Source: Anaerolineales bacterium (GTDB lineage: Bacteria; Chloroflexota; Anaerolineae; 4572-78; J111). From it: 64,000 nt of DNA. The notes under the pieces were generated by a model, which was given only the letters and a program-made list of their open reading frames with translations, was not told where the DNA came from and searched no databases. Made by a program: the position numbers and the translations under genes. Numbering within the stretch: position 1 is the first letter of the stretch; every line of letters begins with the position of its first letter. The stretch is from positions 930,001 to 994,000 of the forward strand of contig JABTUK010000001.1 of the NCBI GenBank assembly GCA_015075405.1. Reading direction: 5' to 3'. Below are positions 31,319-40,323 of the stretch, one piece after another.

Positions 31319-32971
31319 ATGGCAACCAATCAAAAATTAAAAATTGTGCCCCTGGGGGGGCTGGGCGAAGTCGGCAAAAATATGCTGGCCGTAGAATACG
31401 GCCGCAATGTGCTCATTGTAGATGCCGGGGTTATGTTTCCCGAGCAGGATATGCTGGGTATTGACTTGGTTATTCCCGACTGGAGCCAATATTTAAAGGA
31501 TAAAAAAGAGTGGGTCCGCGGGATTGTGGTGACACACGGGCACGAGGACCACATTGGGGCTTTGCCCTACCTGCTGGCCGAAGTTAACGCGCCGGTGTAT
31601 GGCACCCGCCTGACGGTTGGCTTGATTGATGTCAAGCTACAAAAACATAACCTGTCCAGCCGGGCCAACTTGCATGTCGTTTCACCCGGCGAGCGCCTGG
31701 TGCTGGGGGGACTGTTTGAGGTGGAGTTCTTCCACGTCTGTCACTCCATCCCCGATGCGGTGGGGCTGGCTATTCGCACCCCGGTGGGTCTCATTGTCCA
31801 CAGCGGTGATTTCAAATTTGACCACACGCCCACCTGGGGCCTGCCGCCCGATTTTGGTATGCTGGCCCGCCTCGGTTCTGAAGGGGTGCTGCTGTTGATG
31901 GCCGACAGCACCAACGCCGACACCCCCGGCTTTACCCCCTCTGAAAAGACGGTGGATGAAGGGCTGGATAGGGTTTTCCGCGAGGCCAAGGGACGAGTCA
32001 TCCTGGCTACCTTTGGCTCGCTGATTTCGCGGGTGCAGCAAATTATCAATATAGCCGCCCGGCACGGCCGGGTGGTTGCGGTGGATGGACGCAGCCTGGA
32101 AGAGAGCGTCGAACGGGCGCAAACGTTGGGCTATCTCAACATACCGCCGGGGGTGCTGGTTGATTTGACCCGCCTCAAGGGCCGGCCTGACCACCAAATT
32201 GCGATTATTGCCACCGGCAGTCAGGGCGAGCCAAGCGCGGCTCTGGGCCGCATGGCTAACGGCAAGCACCGGCATATTACTATCAAGTCCGGCGATACGG
32301 TGGTCATGTCCTCTCGGGTCATTCCCGGTAATGACCTGCTGGTGGGACGGGCCATCAACAAGTTGTTCAAGCGAGGAGCACGGGTTATCGGCGGCAAAGG
32401 CGACCAGGTTCACGTCAGTGGTCACGCCAGCCAGGAAGAGCTAAAGTTATTGCTTAGCCTGGTTAAGCCGAAATATTTCATGCCGGTCCACGGCGAGCTG
32501 CGCCATCTGCACGCTCACGCGGGACTGGCCCGCAGCCAGGGCATTCCAGAGCAAAATATTCTCGTCGTCGAAAACGGCATGGTCGTTGAACTGGACGAAG
32601 CCAGCGCTCGTGTGATGGATCGAGTTCCCGGCGGCTGGGTGTTTGTGGACGGCAGCAGTGTGGGTGATATTGGGCCGGCGGTGCTGCGTGACCGCGAGAT
32701 TTTGTCGCAGGATGGCTTTGTGCTGGCGACGGTCCGGTTGAATGAGAAAACCGGCCAGCCGGTGGGCCGGCCCCAAATTGTGACTCGCGGCTTTATCTTT
32801 GTCAAAGACAATCAGGAACTCATCGAACGGGCCGAAGATGAGATTATGGCCGCCCTGCGCATGAACAGCCAGCAAGACCCGCAGCTTACCATCCGCAAAG
32901 CGTTGAGTGAACTGTTTTACAGCGAAACGCAGCGGCAGCCGATGGTGATCCCGGTGATTGTAGAAGCTTAA
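31319..32971 (+). CDS. rnj: Ribonuclease J
   Basis: The 550-residue metallo-beta-lactamase/beta-CASP nuclease has 5'-exonuclease and endonuclease activity and takes part in mRNA turnover and rRNA maturation. KIVPLGGLGEVGKNMLAVEY is the typical N-terminus; THGHEDHIGALPYLL holds the zinc ligands; HSGDFKFD, LLMADSTNAD, the beta-CASP part (ATFGSLISRVQQIINIAA, SGHASQEELKLLL) and KPKYFMPVHGELRHL follow, then the C-terminal domain. AAGGAG lies before the ATG. A 15-bp perfect hairpin follows the stop. Confidence 0.96.
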   Translation: MATNQKLKIVPLGGLGEVGKNMLAVEYGRNVLIVDAGVMFPEQDMLGIDLVIPDWSQYLKDKKEWVRGIVVTHGHEDHIGALPYLLAEVNAPVYGTRLTVGLIDVKLQKHNLSSRANLHVVSPGERLVLGGLFEVEFFHVCHSIPDAVGLAIRTPVGLIVHSGDFKFDHTPTWGLPPDFGMLARLGSEGVLLLMADSTNADTPGFTPSEKTVDEGLDRVFREAKGRVILATFGSLISRVQQIINIAARHGRVVAVDGRSLEESVERAQTLGYLNIPPGVLVDLTRLKGRPDHQIAIIATGSQGEPSAALGRMANGKHRHITIKSGDTVVMSSRVIPGNDLLVGRAINKLFKRGARVIGGKGDQVHVSGHASQEELKLLLSLVKPKYFMPVHGELRHLHAHAGLARSQGIPEQNILVVENGMVVELDEASARVMDRVPGGWVFVDGSSVGDIGPAVLRDREILSQDGFVLATVRLNEKTGQPVGRPQIVTRGFIFVKDNQELIERAEDEIMAALRMNSQQDPQLTIRKALSELFYSETQRQPMVIPVIVEA

Positions 32972-32975
32972 AAAT

Positions 32976-33014
32976 GTGTTGCGTGTTCCGTAAAGAAAAC
33001 GGAACACGCAACAC
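32976..33014 (+). repeat. GTGTTGCGTGTTCCG hairpin after rnj
   Basis: GTGTTGCGTGTTCCG and CGGAACACGCAACAC are perfect 15-bp arms separated by TAAAGAAAA. It starts 5 bp after the rnj stop and is probably its 3' end signal, though no T-run follows. Confidence 0.78.
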
Positions 33015-33033
33015 GCTTCCTTCGAAAGTATCT

Positions 33034-33118
33034 GTCATGTCACTGCGAGCCGCAGGCGAAGCAGTCCCCCGTTGTGAGGCGGGGGATTGCTTCGGCCTTA
33101 CGGCCTCGCAATGACATT
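33034..33118. repeat. TGTCATTGCGAGCC-type palindromic repeat
   Basis: TGTCATGTCACTGCGAGCCG faces GGCCTCGCAATGACA; inner CCCCCG and CGGGGG also pair. This is a common dispersed repeat type in bacteria. It lies between the convergent rnj and dnaN. Confidence 0.75.
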
Positions 33119-33142
33119 TTCATTTTGAAACTGTCTGACTTT

Positions 33143-34285
33143 TTACCGCGAAATGTGCATCGGCATGATGACGTGGGTAAATTTGTCATCGCCGATGGGG
33201 CGGAGGACGCCGGGGCTGGAGGCGGCGCTGGTTTCCAAGGCCACCTGGGGGCTGTCAATGATGGAGAGCACGTCAATTAAATATTTGGCGTTAAAAGCAA
33301 TCTCCATCGGGTTTCCTTCAATCGAGGCGTCTACATCGGCCACATTGTCGCCCAACTCGGCGCTGGTGGCTACCAGGGTAATGCGGCCATTCATCAGTTC
33401 ATCGCCGGTCGGGGTGATTTCCAGCTTGACAATATTGGCCGAGTCACGGGCAAACAGGTGCGACACGCGGACAGCCTTGAGAAAACTGTTGGTATCCATG
33501 ACACTGCGAGTGGCATACCCTTTGGGGATAATCTGGTTGTAATCGGGGAATTTACCCTCGATAAGTTGGGACACCAGATCAATATCCTGCAGGTGAAAGA
33601 GAATCTGTTTGCGGGCCGGGGTAATGATGACCTCAACCGGCTGTTCCTGGTCGCCGGTGATGCGGCCTAGTTCCATCAAGGCGCGGGCCGGGATAATAAC
33701 CTCCATCACATCGCCAAAATTTTGTTTGAGCGTGGTGGCTTTGACCGAGAGGCGGAAGCCATCGGCGGCGGCCATAATCAGATTGTCGTCGTTGAATTGG
33801 ACCAGCACCCCGGTTAAAATGGGCCGGCTTTCATCGGTAGCCGCGGCAAAAACTACCTGGTCAATCATCGCTCGCAGCGATGATGGCTCCAGCCTGATGA
33901 TCGCATCGCCTCCGCTGGCGGCGGTGGGCACAATGGGGAACTCTTGGGCGTCAATCCCTTTGATGTTTGACTCAAAACGGGCGCAGCGCAGGTTGAGCGT
34001 TTGGGTGCTTTCATCGAGCTTGAGGTCAATCCGCTCCGGCGGTAAAGAGTTGACAAAGTCGCTGAGCAAACGGGCCGGAATGGTGATCGCCCCTTCTTGA
34101 GCCACTTTCGCGCCCACCCAGCAGTTAATGCCGATTTCCAGGTTGGTGGCGGCCAGTTTGAGCTGGCCGTTATCGGTGGCCAGCAGCACGTTTGATAGAA
34201 CCGGCAGGGTGCTTCGGCTGGCGACCGCGCGCCCGACGATGCTCAAACCCTTGGCTAAATTCTCTTGTAGGCAGGAGACTTGCAT
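33143..34285 (-). CDS. dnaN: DNA polymerase III sliding clamp
   Basis: The 380-residue beta clamp encircles DNA and tethers polymerase III. MQVSCLQENLAKGLSIVGRA is the family start; TLPVLSNVLLATDNGQLKLA, DGFRLSVKA and the C-terminal HVIMPMHISR (matching the conserved PMR-type end) are present, with three clamp repeats across the length. GGGAGG precedes the ATG. It is transcribed towards rnj and is separated from dnaA by about 3 kb. Confidence 0.97.
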   Translation of the reverse strand: MQVSCLQENLAKGLSIVGRAVASRSTLPVLSNVLLATDNGQLKLAATNLEIGINCWVGAKVAQEGAITIPARLLSDFVNSLPPERIDLKLDESTQTLNLRCARFESNIKGIDAQEFPIVPTAASGGDAIIRLEPSSLRAMIDQVVFAAATDESRPILTGVLVQFNDDNLIMAAADGFRLSVKATTLKQNFGDVMEVIIPARALMELGRITGDQEQPVEVIITPARKQILFHLQDIDLVSQLIEGKFPDYNQIIPKGYATRSVMDTNSFLKAVRVSHLFARDSANIVKLEITPTGDELMNGRITLVATSAELGDNVADVDASIEGNPMEIAFNAKYLIDVLSIIDSPQVALETSAASSPGVLRPIGDDKFTHVIMPMHISR

Positions 34286-34502
34286 AGCTGACCTCCCCTG
34301 GTCGGCAGAAATTATTTTTTACAAAGGCTCAGGATACAGCAAAAATATCCGGGGACACATAAAATACCACAATTAGTGGCGTCTTGCAACACAGTATACT
34401 ACATTTTGTGTCAGAGAACAAGATAGTTTAGTTTGGAATCAAAAAGAGCGGGAGTAAGGAGTAGGGAGTAAGTAGGACAACAAGATAAACGGGTTCGGAA
34501 TC

Positions 34503-34541
34503 AAAAAGAGGCAACGTCTAAAAAGCGATGCCTCTTTTTTT
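34503..34541 (-). terminator. Terminator, T-run on both strands
   Basis: AAAAAGAGGCA and TGCCTCTTTTTTT form the stem with a 15-nt loop. It serves the minus-strand gene at 34602-35546 and would also stop plus-strand read-through. Confidence 0.8.
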
Positions 34542-34555
34542 CAATTCACCAGTCC

Positions 34556-34594
34556 AGACCTTACAGGTACGCTTCGTGAAAACCTGTGAGGTCT
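34556..34594. repeat. AGACCTTACAGGT hairpin
   Basis: AGACCTTACAGGT and ACCTGTGAGGTCT are 13-bp arms with one mismatch. A variant of the same word lies in frame inside the E3-like gene at 58491-58524. Confidence 0.72.
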
Positions 34595-34601
34595 TCTTAC
34601 G

Positions 34602-35546
34602 CTAATCTCTTTCTTTTCGCCTGAGACCCATAACTGCCCCAACACCCAGCGCAATCAAAACCAGGCCGCTAACTGCTAGCGCACCGCCAGAAACATTTTC
34701 AGGTAAAATCGCGCCAGAGGTAGGTAGATTGCTGTTTTGCGGATTCGCTACTGCCGGGTTTGTAACTTGGCCCGTGGTAGGCACCAACTGTTGAGCAGTT
34801 CCGGTTGGAGCCGCGCCCACTAATGAAACATCGTCTACGTCAAAATTGACTTCAGCGCCAGTGGGGAACTTTTTGAGACCACGAATGAACAGAGTAATAC
34901 GATTGCTGCTGCCTGCCTGCACGGTGCCGGTGATAGTTTGGTAAAACAAGGGCCTGTCATCGGGATACTCGCCAGTTGAACCCAGGCGGAACTGCTCTTC
35001 GAGGGGCATCAAGTTCCAAGTTTCAACATTATCGTAGTTGCCCTGGCCTGAAAAGTCAATGCCCCAATGCATTTCAAACTCATTTCTATTTCTATCAGCC
35101 GGTTGCACCTGAGAGCGCATAATGGCATTAATCGTCAGCGTGTAACTGGTATTGGGAGCAACATTTACAGTTTGATAGATAGCAATAACCCGGTCTAGCA
35201 CATTTGCTTCAACCTGGAAGATTTCCATCAGTTGGGCGTGCTCGCCGGTCCGCACGGCCTCACCCCAGGTTTCATCATACCATTGAGACCAGGCCTGCCC
35301 GTTGCTGTAGCGTTCCCAATTGAGGGCGATACTGGGGTCGGTGGGATTACGCTCCTCGAAGCTACAATTTGTAATGACGTTTCCGGCAACGTTGCAACCG
35401 CCTCCCTGATTTAGAGGAATCTCTCTGGTAACTGTTTGATGAGTAGAATTGAAGACTGTAAACCCGGAGATAGCGAAAGCCGCCAAAATTATAAAGACCA
35501 ATACGATTGTTACCAGGACTCTGCTGTGTCGGGGCGATAGTTTCAT
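34602..35546 (-). CDS. Surface protein with C-terminal LPTSG-like anchor
   Basis: The 314-residue protein has an N-terminal membrane segment (VLVTIVLVFIILAAFAISGF), an extracellular beta-rich domain (about 45-240) that opens with NVITNCSFEERNPTDPSIAL and resembles carbohydrate-binding jelly-roll domains, a Pro/Thr/Asn linker, and a C-terminal anchor: NLPTSGAI, a hydrophobic stretch (LAVSGLVLIALGVGAVMGL) and RRKERD. The LPTSG-hydrophobic-basic order is that of sorted surface proteins; no sortase gene is in the window. GGAG precedes the ATG. Ligand unknown. Confidence 0.78.
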   Translation of the reverse strand: MKLSPRHSRVLVTIVLVFIILAAFAISGFTVFNSTHQTVTREIPLNQGGGCNVAGNVITNCSFEERNPTDPSIALNWERYSNGQAWSQWYDETWGEAVRTGEHAQLMEIFQVEANVLDRVIAIYQTVNVAPNTSYTLTINAIMRSQVQPADRNRNEFEMHWGIDFSGQGNYDNVETWNLMPLEEQFRLGSTGEYPDDRPLFYQTITGTVQAGSSNRITLFIRGLKKFPTGAEVNFDVDDVSLVGAAPTGTAQQLVPTTGQVTNPAVANPQNSNLPTSGAILPENVSGGALAVSGLVLIALGVGAVMGLRRKERD

Positions 35547-35752
35547 AGGACAAATCTCCTTGCTTGCGCCAAATGACTAGACATAATAATAGAGGCAACT
35601 CGCACTTTTATAGTATCATAACATAACTATATTAAATTTTCAATACGTATAGTAACATTATGGTAAAGTACAAGTGGCAGGGCAGCAGGTCGCAAGGTGG
35701 CAAAGGAGCAAGGTAGCATTGCTTATTGGGTTGATGGTTGAGATTTGCATTT

Positions 35753-36661
35753 TTAAGGAGGTGTAGCTACGGGAGTCTTGAAATCGTAGATGCCGTTTTT
35801 GAAGGACCAGCCTCGCTGGCAGCCCTGGCAAATTAGTAATTCATCAGGGGGGGAGTCAGCCGGGGTGCGAGTCAAATGGGGAGAATGGCAGACGGGGCAG
35901 CGAAAAAAGTCTTGCGATGCTGGCTTGGGTGATTTCTGGGCCTGGGTTTGCGCAAAAATGCTGGGAGTCAACTGCCACCAATTGCCGGTTGGCTGCGCCC
36001 AGCTATCAAGCGTGACCAACCACGAGGTAGGTAGCAATCGTTTCAATAAATTGAGGCGATAGTGGGAAAGCGAGCGGATATTTTTTATTTGAAAACCGGC
36101 CTGTTCAAATTGCTGTCGCATCCAGGCCGGGTGAAAGTTAAAGTTCAACGGGACAAACTCATAGGGATCGGGGTCAAATGGACTCCAACTCTGCTGGCGC
36201 AGCAGCCAACGAAGTAAAGATTTGAGATGAAATTTGCTGGCATACTCCATCACCGCTGTGCCTTGGGGAACAATCAGCCGATGGAGTTCGGTTAAGGCCG
36301 CCGGTACATCAGCCAAATGATGCATGACCCGGACCATCGTCAGCGCATCGAAGAGATTATCTACAAAGGGCATGTTGTAAATATCGGAAACAACGTAGAT
36401 GAAGCGGTCGTCTTGCCCCAAAAAATTCTGCGCCTCCTCCAGTTGAGTCCGGGCGTAATCATTCAGAACAACCTGCTGGTAGCCATGATAGAGGTCCGCC
36501 AGCCGTCCAAAACCGGCCCCAATTTCAATGAGCCGGTGTCCTTGGGGTGGTAGTAGTTTATGTAGGGCGACTCGCTCGATCTGGTCTTCATATTCTCGGT
36601 TTTGACCTTCCCAGAAATCGGTGCGATAGCGGCTGCCTTCGTAATCACAAATGCGGGTCAA
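35753..36661 (-). CDS. SAM-dependent methyltransferase with C-terminal zinc ribbon
   Basis: The 302-residue protein starts at TTG (36661) with AGGAG 6 nt before. The Rossmann methyltransferase domain (about 40-165) shows LIEIGAGFGRLADLY (SAM-binding GxGxG), DIYNMPFVDNLFDALTMVRV and MHHLADVPAALTELHRLI, the class I pattern. The C-terminal part ends with two Cys pairs (CPVCHSPHL, LLICQGCQRGW), a Trm112-like zinc ribbon. The substrate is unknown; neighbouring polysaccharide genes on the same strand suggest cell-surface glycan work, but the gap of 197 bp holds a parS site and repeats. Confidence 0.85.
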   Translation of the reverse strand: MTRICDYEGSRYRTDFWEGQNREYEDQIERVALHKLLPPQGHRLIEIGAGFGRLADLYHGYQQVVLNDYARTQLEEAQNFLGQDDRFIYVVSDIYNMPFVDNLFDALTMVRVMHHLADVPAALTELHRLIVPQGTAVMEYASKFHLKSLLRWLLRQQSWSPFDPDPYEFVPLNFNFHPAWMRQQFEQAGFQIKNIRSLSHYRLNLLKRLLPTSWLVTLDSWAQPTGNWWQLTPSIFAQTQAQKSPKPASQDFFRCPVCHSPHLTRTPADSPPDELLICQGCQRGWSFKNGIYDFKTPVATPP

Positions 36662-36691
36662 AGAAATCTCCTAAGTGATTGTCCAAAAATA

Positions 36692-36746
36692 AGTTCCCCC
36701 AAGTTCCTACGAGTTCCCAGGGAACTAAGGGAACTTATAGGAACTC
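36692..36746. repeat. GGAACT word hairpin
   Basis: AGTTCCCCCAAGTTCCTACG and AGTTCCC face GGGAACTAAGGGAACTTATA and GGAACTC. It is the same word family as 18369-18437 and 59262-59336. Confidence 0.78.
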
Positions 36747-36776
36747 AAAACGGGAAGTAAATTTTAGACGTTTACT

Positions 36777-36798
36777 AATTGTTTCACGTGAAACAATT
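36777..36798. other. parS: parS centromere site
   Basis: The 16-mer TGTTTCACGTGAAACA at 36780-36795 matches the bacterial ParB-binding consensus exactly and is extended by AATT on both sides to a 22-bp perfect palindrome. It lies about 8 kb from the DnaA-box cluster, in an intergenic gap, where origin-proximal parS sites are expected. parA and parB are not in the window. Confidence 0.92.
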
Positions 36799-36800
36799 GA

Positions 36801-36859
36801 GAGGAAGAGGCGAGGAGGCGAGGACGCGAAAAAGACTCTCCTTCGCCTCCTCGCCTCTC
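36801..36859. repeat. GAGGCGAGGAGGCG word hairpin
   Basis: GAAGAGGCGAGGAGGCGAGG and ACGCG face CCTTCGCCTCCTCGCCTCTC. The right arm ends directly at the stop codon of the gene at 36858-38249. Confidence 0.82.
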
Positions 36860-38249
36860 AGTAGGCATTACGGTCGGTGAAAATATTGAGAATTGTCCGA
36901 ATCATAATCCGAAAATCAAGCGCCACCGACCAATTTTCGATATACCAAAGGTCGTATTTGGTCCGCTCGATAATGGAGGTGTCGCCGCGCAGGCCGTTAA
37001 TCTGGGCCCAGCCGGTGATGCCTGCTTTTTCGCGATGGCGGTCCATATAACGGGGAATACTTTGTTTGAACTGCTCGACAAAAACAGGGCGTTCAGGGCG
37101 GGGACCAACCAAACTCATATCGCCCAGCAAAACATTGATAAACTGTGGAAATTCATCAATCGAAAAGCGGCGAATAAATGTGCCTAAACGAGTTCGCCGC
37201 GAGTCCTCGGCTGTGGCCCAGACGGGACCGGTTTCATCCTCGGCATCTGCCCGCATCGAGCGAAATTTGAGCATCATAAACCGTTTGCCGTCCAGCCCCA
37301 TCCGTTCTTGGGTGAAAAATACCGGCCCTTCAGAGTCAAGCTTAATAAGCACTGCCAGCAACATCATAATTGGCGACAATCCTACCAGGGTGATGGCGCT
37401 GCCGGCTACATCAATCACCCGCTTCACCGTTAACCGCCAGCCCCGCAAGGCTACATCCCGCATAGTTAATAGCGGCAGCCCGCCCAAATCACCGATAGAG
37501 ACTTCGGTCGCCATAATCTGGAAGACATCGGGAAAAACTTTGATGGTCACCCGCCCCCGATCGCATTTGCTGGCAATTTTGAGAATTTCTTGATGCGATG
37601 CTTCCGGCATGGCGATAATAACTTCATTAATTTTCTGTGATTCAATCAGTTCGGGAATGGCATCGGTGGTACCGAGGACCGGACTGTCCTGCACCGCTCT
37701 GACTTTGGCTTCGTCATCCACAAAGCCAACAACGCGATAGCCCAGGCCAGGCGAGCGTTTAATCTTCTGCATCACCATCCGGCCCACTTCGCCAGTACCG
37801 ACAATCAAAACCCGCTCCTCGCCCCAATTGCGCGCCTGCAAACTTAGCTGTATCCGTGACTGGATGGCGCGACCGAGCGAGGTGAAGAGGATGGTCAACA
37901 TCCAGACATAGACCATCATCAGGCGCGGGTAATCGAGCGTGTTTTTGAAGAAGAAAGAGATCAAGGCGATGGAGATGATCATGCCCACAGAGGCCGCGCC
38001 AAAAATGGCGTAAAACTGATCCACATACGAAAGGGATCGCTGGCGGTGATAGAGCCGGTAAAAGAAAAAAACAATCATTATCCCGCTCACATGCACCGCC
38101 ATCATCCCCCAGTAAGCTGAAAAGGGTTGAATATTCTCGTAGTCGGAGCGCAACCGTAACTGGTAGCCGACAAAAAAAGCCAGCCCCATCATTAGCGCAT
38201 CAATAACCACCAGTGAAATGGCAAACCACAAGCGTGAATGCTGCTTCAT
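36858..38249 (-). CDS. Polyprenyl glycosylphosphotransferase (WbaP/WcaJ type)
   Basis: The 463-residue enzyme transfers a hexose-1-phosphate from UDP-sugar to undecaprenyl phosphate, starting a repeat unit of an exopolysaccharide. It has four N-terminal membrane helices, a Rossmann-like CoA-binding segment (RVLIVGTGEVGRMVMQKIK), a fifth hydrophobic segment (VAGSAITLVGLSPIMMLLAV) and the catalytic C-terminal domain (about 270-463) with GPVFFTQERMG, KFRSMRADAE, FIRRFSIDEFPQFINVLLGD and SLVGPRPERP. Its ATG overlaps the stop of the glycosyltransferase gene by 4 nt (ATGA). Both belong to one surface-polysaccharide operon. Confidence 0.94.
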   Translation of the reverse strand: MKQHSRLWFAISLVVIDALMMGLAFFVGYQLRLRSDYENIQPFSAYWGMMAVHVSGIMIVFFFYRLYHRQRSLSYVDQFYAIFGAASVGMIISIALISFFFKNTLDYPRLMMVYVWMLTILFTSLGRAIQSRIQLSLQARNWGEERVLIVGTGEVGRMVMQKIKRSPGLGYRVVGFVDDEAKVRAVQDSPVLGTTDAIPELIESQKINEVIIAMPEASHQEILKIASKCDRGRVTIKVFPDVFQIMATEVSIGDLGGLPLLTMRDVALRGWRLTVKRVIDVAGSAITLVGLSPIMMLLAVLIKLDSEGPVFFTQERMGLDGKRFMMLKFRSMRADAEDETGPVWATAEDSRRTRLGTFIRRFSIDEFPQFINVLLGDMSLVGPRPERPVFVEQFKQSIPRYMDRHREKAGITGWAQINGLRGDTSIIERTKYDLWYIENWSVALDFRIMIRTILNIFTDRNAY

Positions 38250-39190
38250 CGCCGTGCCTCCGTTGACGAGGTTTGATTAAGCTTGTTGGCTTTAGACAAG
38301 TTGGCCAGGTAATACTTCAACTGCGAATATCGCCAGGGCAGATTGATACCGGTCACCACCAGGCCATGCAGCCAAAAAGGGGTATTCTTGGCATAAAACT
38401 TGCGGTAGAAAATGTCCATGGCCCGGTAAAATTCTATTTGCGCCTTGGGGCTGTGCCGGCTGGCGGCCCGCTTGACATGCGTAACCGTTACGGCTGGATT
38501 GTAATAAATTTTCCAGCCGCAGGCTTTAATGTGATAGGCCCAATCCAAATCCTCACCGTACATAAAATAGGTTTCGTCCAGCAGACCGGCCTGGGCAATA
38601 GCTTCCCGGCGAACCAACATAAACGCTCCCACCACCGAGTCTACCTCAATCAATTCATCCGGGTCGGCAAACGTCATATTGTAACGACCAAACACTCTAT
38701 GGTGGGGAAAAAGTTTGGAGAGACCCACCATCCGGTAAAAGCTGACTTCTGGCGTCGGAAAAGCTCGCCGGCAGGCCAAATCAAGCTTGCCATCTGGCAA
38801 AACCAGCTTGGGGCCGGCTGCCCCGGCTTCAGGATGAGCATCCATAAATGTAATCATATCAGCCAGGGCGGTGGGGGGCAGCACGGTATCGGGGTTAAGC
38901 AGCAAAGCATAGCGGGGCGCGTCCGGTTGCGCGTCGCCGTTGCCATTAAAACCGGCCTGGCGCAAGCCCAAATTATTGGCATAAGCAAAGCCGCCGTTTA
39001 TCTGGCTGGCCACCAGAATGGCCTGGGGAAACTCGGCTTCGACCATGTGGGCGCTGCCATCGGGCGAAGCATTGTCTACCACCACTACCTTAAACTCGAC
39101 GTGCCCTTGGCTCTGGTAAATGGAGTTGAGACAATCTCTCAATAAGTTTTTGGTGTTGTAATTTACAATAACTATGGACAGGTCTAACAT
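38246..39190 (-). CDS. Family 2 glycosyltransferase (rhamnosyltransferase-like)
   Basis: The 314-residue GT-A enzyme starts MLDLSIVIVNYNTKNLLRDC, with VVVDNASPDGSAHMVE (nucleotide-sugar site), LLLNPDTVLPPTALADM (DxD region), VVGAFMLVRREAI and GEDLDWAYHIKACGWKIYY, the order seen in WbbL-like enzymes. It adds a sugar in cell-surface polysaccharide synthesis; donor and linkage are not predictable. Translationally coupled to the phosphotransferase gene downstream. Confidence 0.93.
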   Translation of the reverse strand: MLDLSIVIVNYNTKNLLRDCLNSIYQSQGHVEFKVVVVDNASPDGSAHMVEAEFPQAILVASQINGGFAYANNLGLRQAGFNGNGDAQPDAPRYALLLNPDTVLPPTALADMITFMDAHPEAGAAGPKLVLPDGKLDLACRRAFPTPEVSFYRMVGLSKLFPHHRVFGRYNMTFADPDELIEVDSVVGAFMLVRREAIAQAGLLDETYFMYGEDLDWAYHIKACGWKIYYNPAVTVTHVKRAASRHSPKAQIEFYRAMDIFYRKFYAKNTPFWLHGLVVTGINLPWRYSQLKYYLANLSKANKLNQTSSTEARR

Positions 39191-39299
39191 AACTTAACAC
39201 AGAAAAGACTGAGCTTTCACCCAGTCTGTAAAGTCAAGAAGAATCTGCAGCCAGTATAATCCAATCGAGCCGGAAAAGCTACTTTTTTACTCGTCTGGA

Positions 39300-40316
39300 C
39301 TACATATCATGTTTCATCCAGATAAGAGTCTGGCTTTCTTCAAAACCAAACTCTTTATAAACCTGGATAGCCTGGGTGTGTTCCGCCGGATGTTTTAGGG
39401 TAATTCCGGTATTGCGCCAGCGGTACAAATAGTTGAGCGCCCGGCCAATGAGTGGCTTTTCCAGATAACCCCGCCAATTGGGGTGAACGATCAGTTCAAG
39501 ATGGTGAGACTTGCCCAAAACTCCCGGTTGAATGTTGAGGGTAGCCACAAAGCTGTGGCCGTTTTCCACGACCCAATGCAGGGCTGACCCGCCTCCGGCT
39601 ATTTTGTGGAAAAAGTTGGTCAGCCATTGCTCCTGGCCATCCAGCCGAAAACGGCTCTGGCGCAGGGGCCACTCTCTTTGAACCTCAGCCGGAACGGCGG
39701 TGCTGGCTAATTGGTAAGCCTGGCGGTCGTCAATCGAGTCAAAATGACGGGAACGTAAGGTTACTTCTTTGGGGAGAGGAGGCAGGTCTGGCCGGTCTAT
39801 CCGGGGAATACGATTGAGCCGCAAGTATGTTGTCCCGGAAATTTCTTTAAAGTTTAACGACTCGTACAGGTGTTTGGCCGGTCCATTATCGGCCCGAACT
39901 TGCAGTGAAACCGAAGCGCCACTGTACTCTTTGACCAGCTCTATTCCGGCGTACATCAAGCCGCGGGCAATGCCCCGGCCCCGATAATTTTTAGCCACGG
40001 CCAAATTGCTAATCAGCCAGCGCCGCGAGCCAGGCGCAGTGCGATTGACGGTGATATTGCCGACAATCTTGCGCTCTTCTTCCCAGACAAAACCCGACAA
40101 AAAATCGTTGTGGTCGGAGCTGAAGATGACCATCCACCACAAAATCGGTTTCATATAGCTGAGCCAGCGCAGTTCACGCAAGGCGCTTTGGCCGGAGCGG
40201 TCCAAATCGTCGGCAAAGGCCTCTTCAATGAGATCAGCTACCCCGCGCAAATCTTTCAAGGGGTCCATGGGGCGCAGGCCAAAAGATTGAGTTCGGGAGC
40301 GGGCTATAACTGCCAT
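39300..40316 (-). CDS. Two-domain GNAT N-acetyltransferase, probably leaderless
   Basis: I chose the ATG at 40316 (MAVIARSRTQSFGLRPMDPL). The open frame extends 42 codons further up, but TATAAT lies 7 nt before this ATG, so the longer form would not be transcribed from that promoter. The first GNAT domain (about 15-170) shows SNLAVAKNYRGRGIARGLM (acetyl-CoA loop) and LQVRADNGPAKHLYESLNF. The second half (about 190-338) is a weaker GNAT-like fold (HHLELIVHPNWRGYLEKPL, then AIQVYKEFGFEESQ). The acceptor is unknown. No Shine-Dalgarno is present. Confidence 0.85.
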   Translation of the reverse strand: MAVIARSRTQSFGLRPMDPLKDLRGVADLIEEAFADDLDRSGQSALRELRWLSYMKPILWWMVIFSSDHNDFLSGFVWEEERKIVGNITVNRTAPGSRRWLISNLAVAKNYRGRGIARGLMYAGIELVKEYSGASVSLQVRADNGPAKHLYESLNFKEISGTTYLRLNRIPRIDRPDLPPLPKEVTLRSRHFDSIDDRQAYQLASTAVPAEVQREWPLRQSRFRLDGQEQWLTNFFHKIAGGGSALHWVVENGHSFVATLNIQPGVLGKSHHLELIVHPNWRGYLEKPLIGRALNYLYRWRNTGITLKHPAEHTQAIQVYKEFGFEESQTLIWMKHDM

Positions 40317-40323
40317 CCTACAA

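Larger units (their letters stand above)
34286..34601. other. Intergenic stretch with duplicated segment and hairpins
   Basis: GGAATCAAAAAGAG is repeated at 34435-34448 and 34497-34510, each preceded by an ACAAGATA copy, so a segment of about 60 bp was duplicated; GGAGTAAGGAGTAGGGAGTA words sit between. A terminator and a hairpin follow. No gene is visible. Confidence 0.65.
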
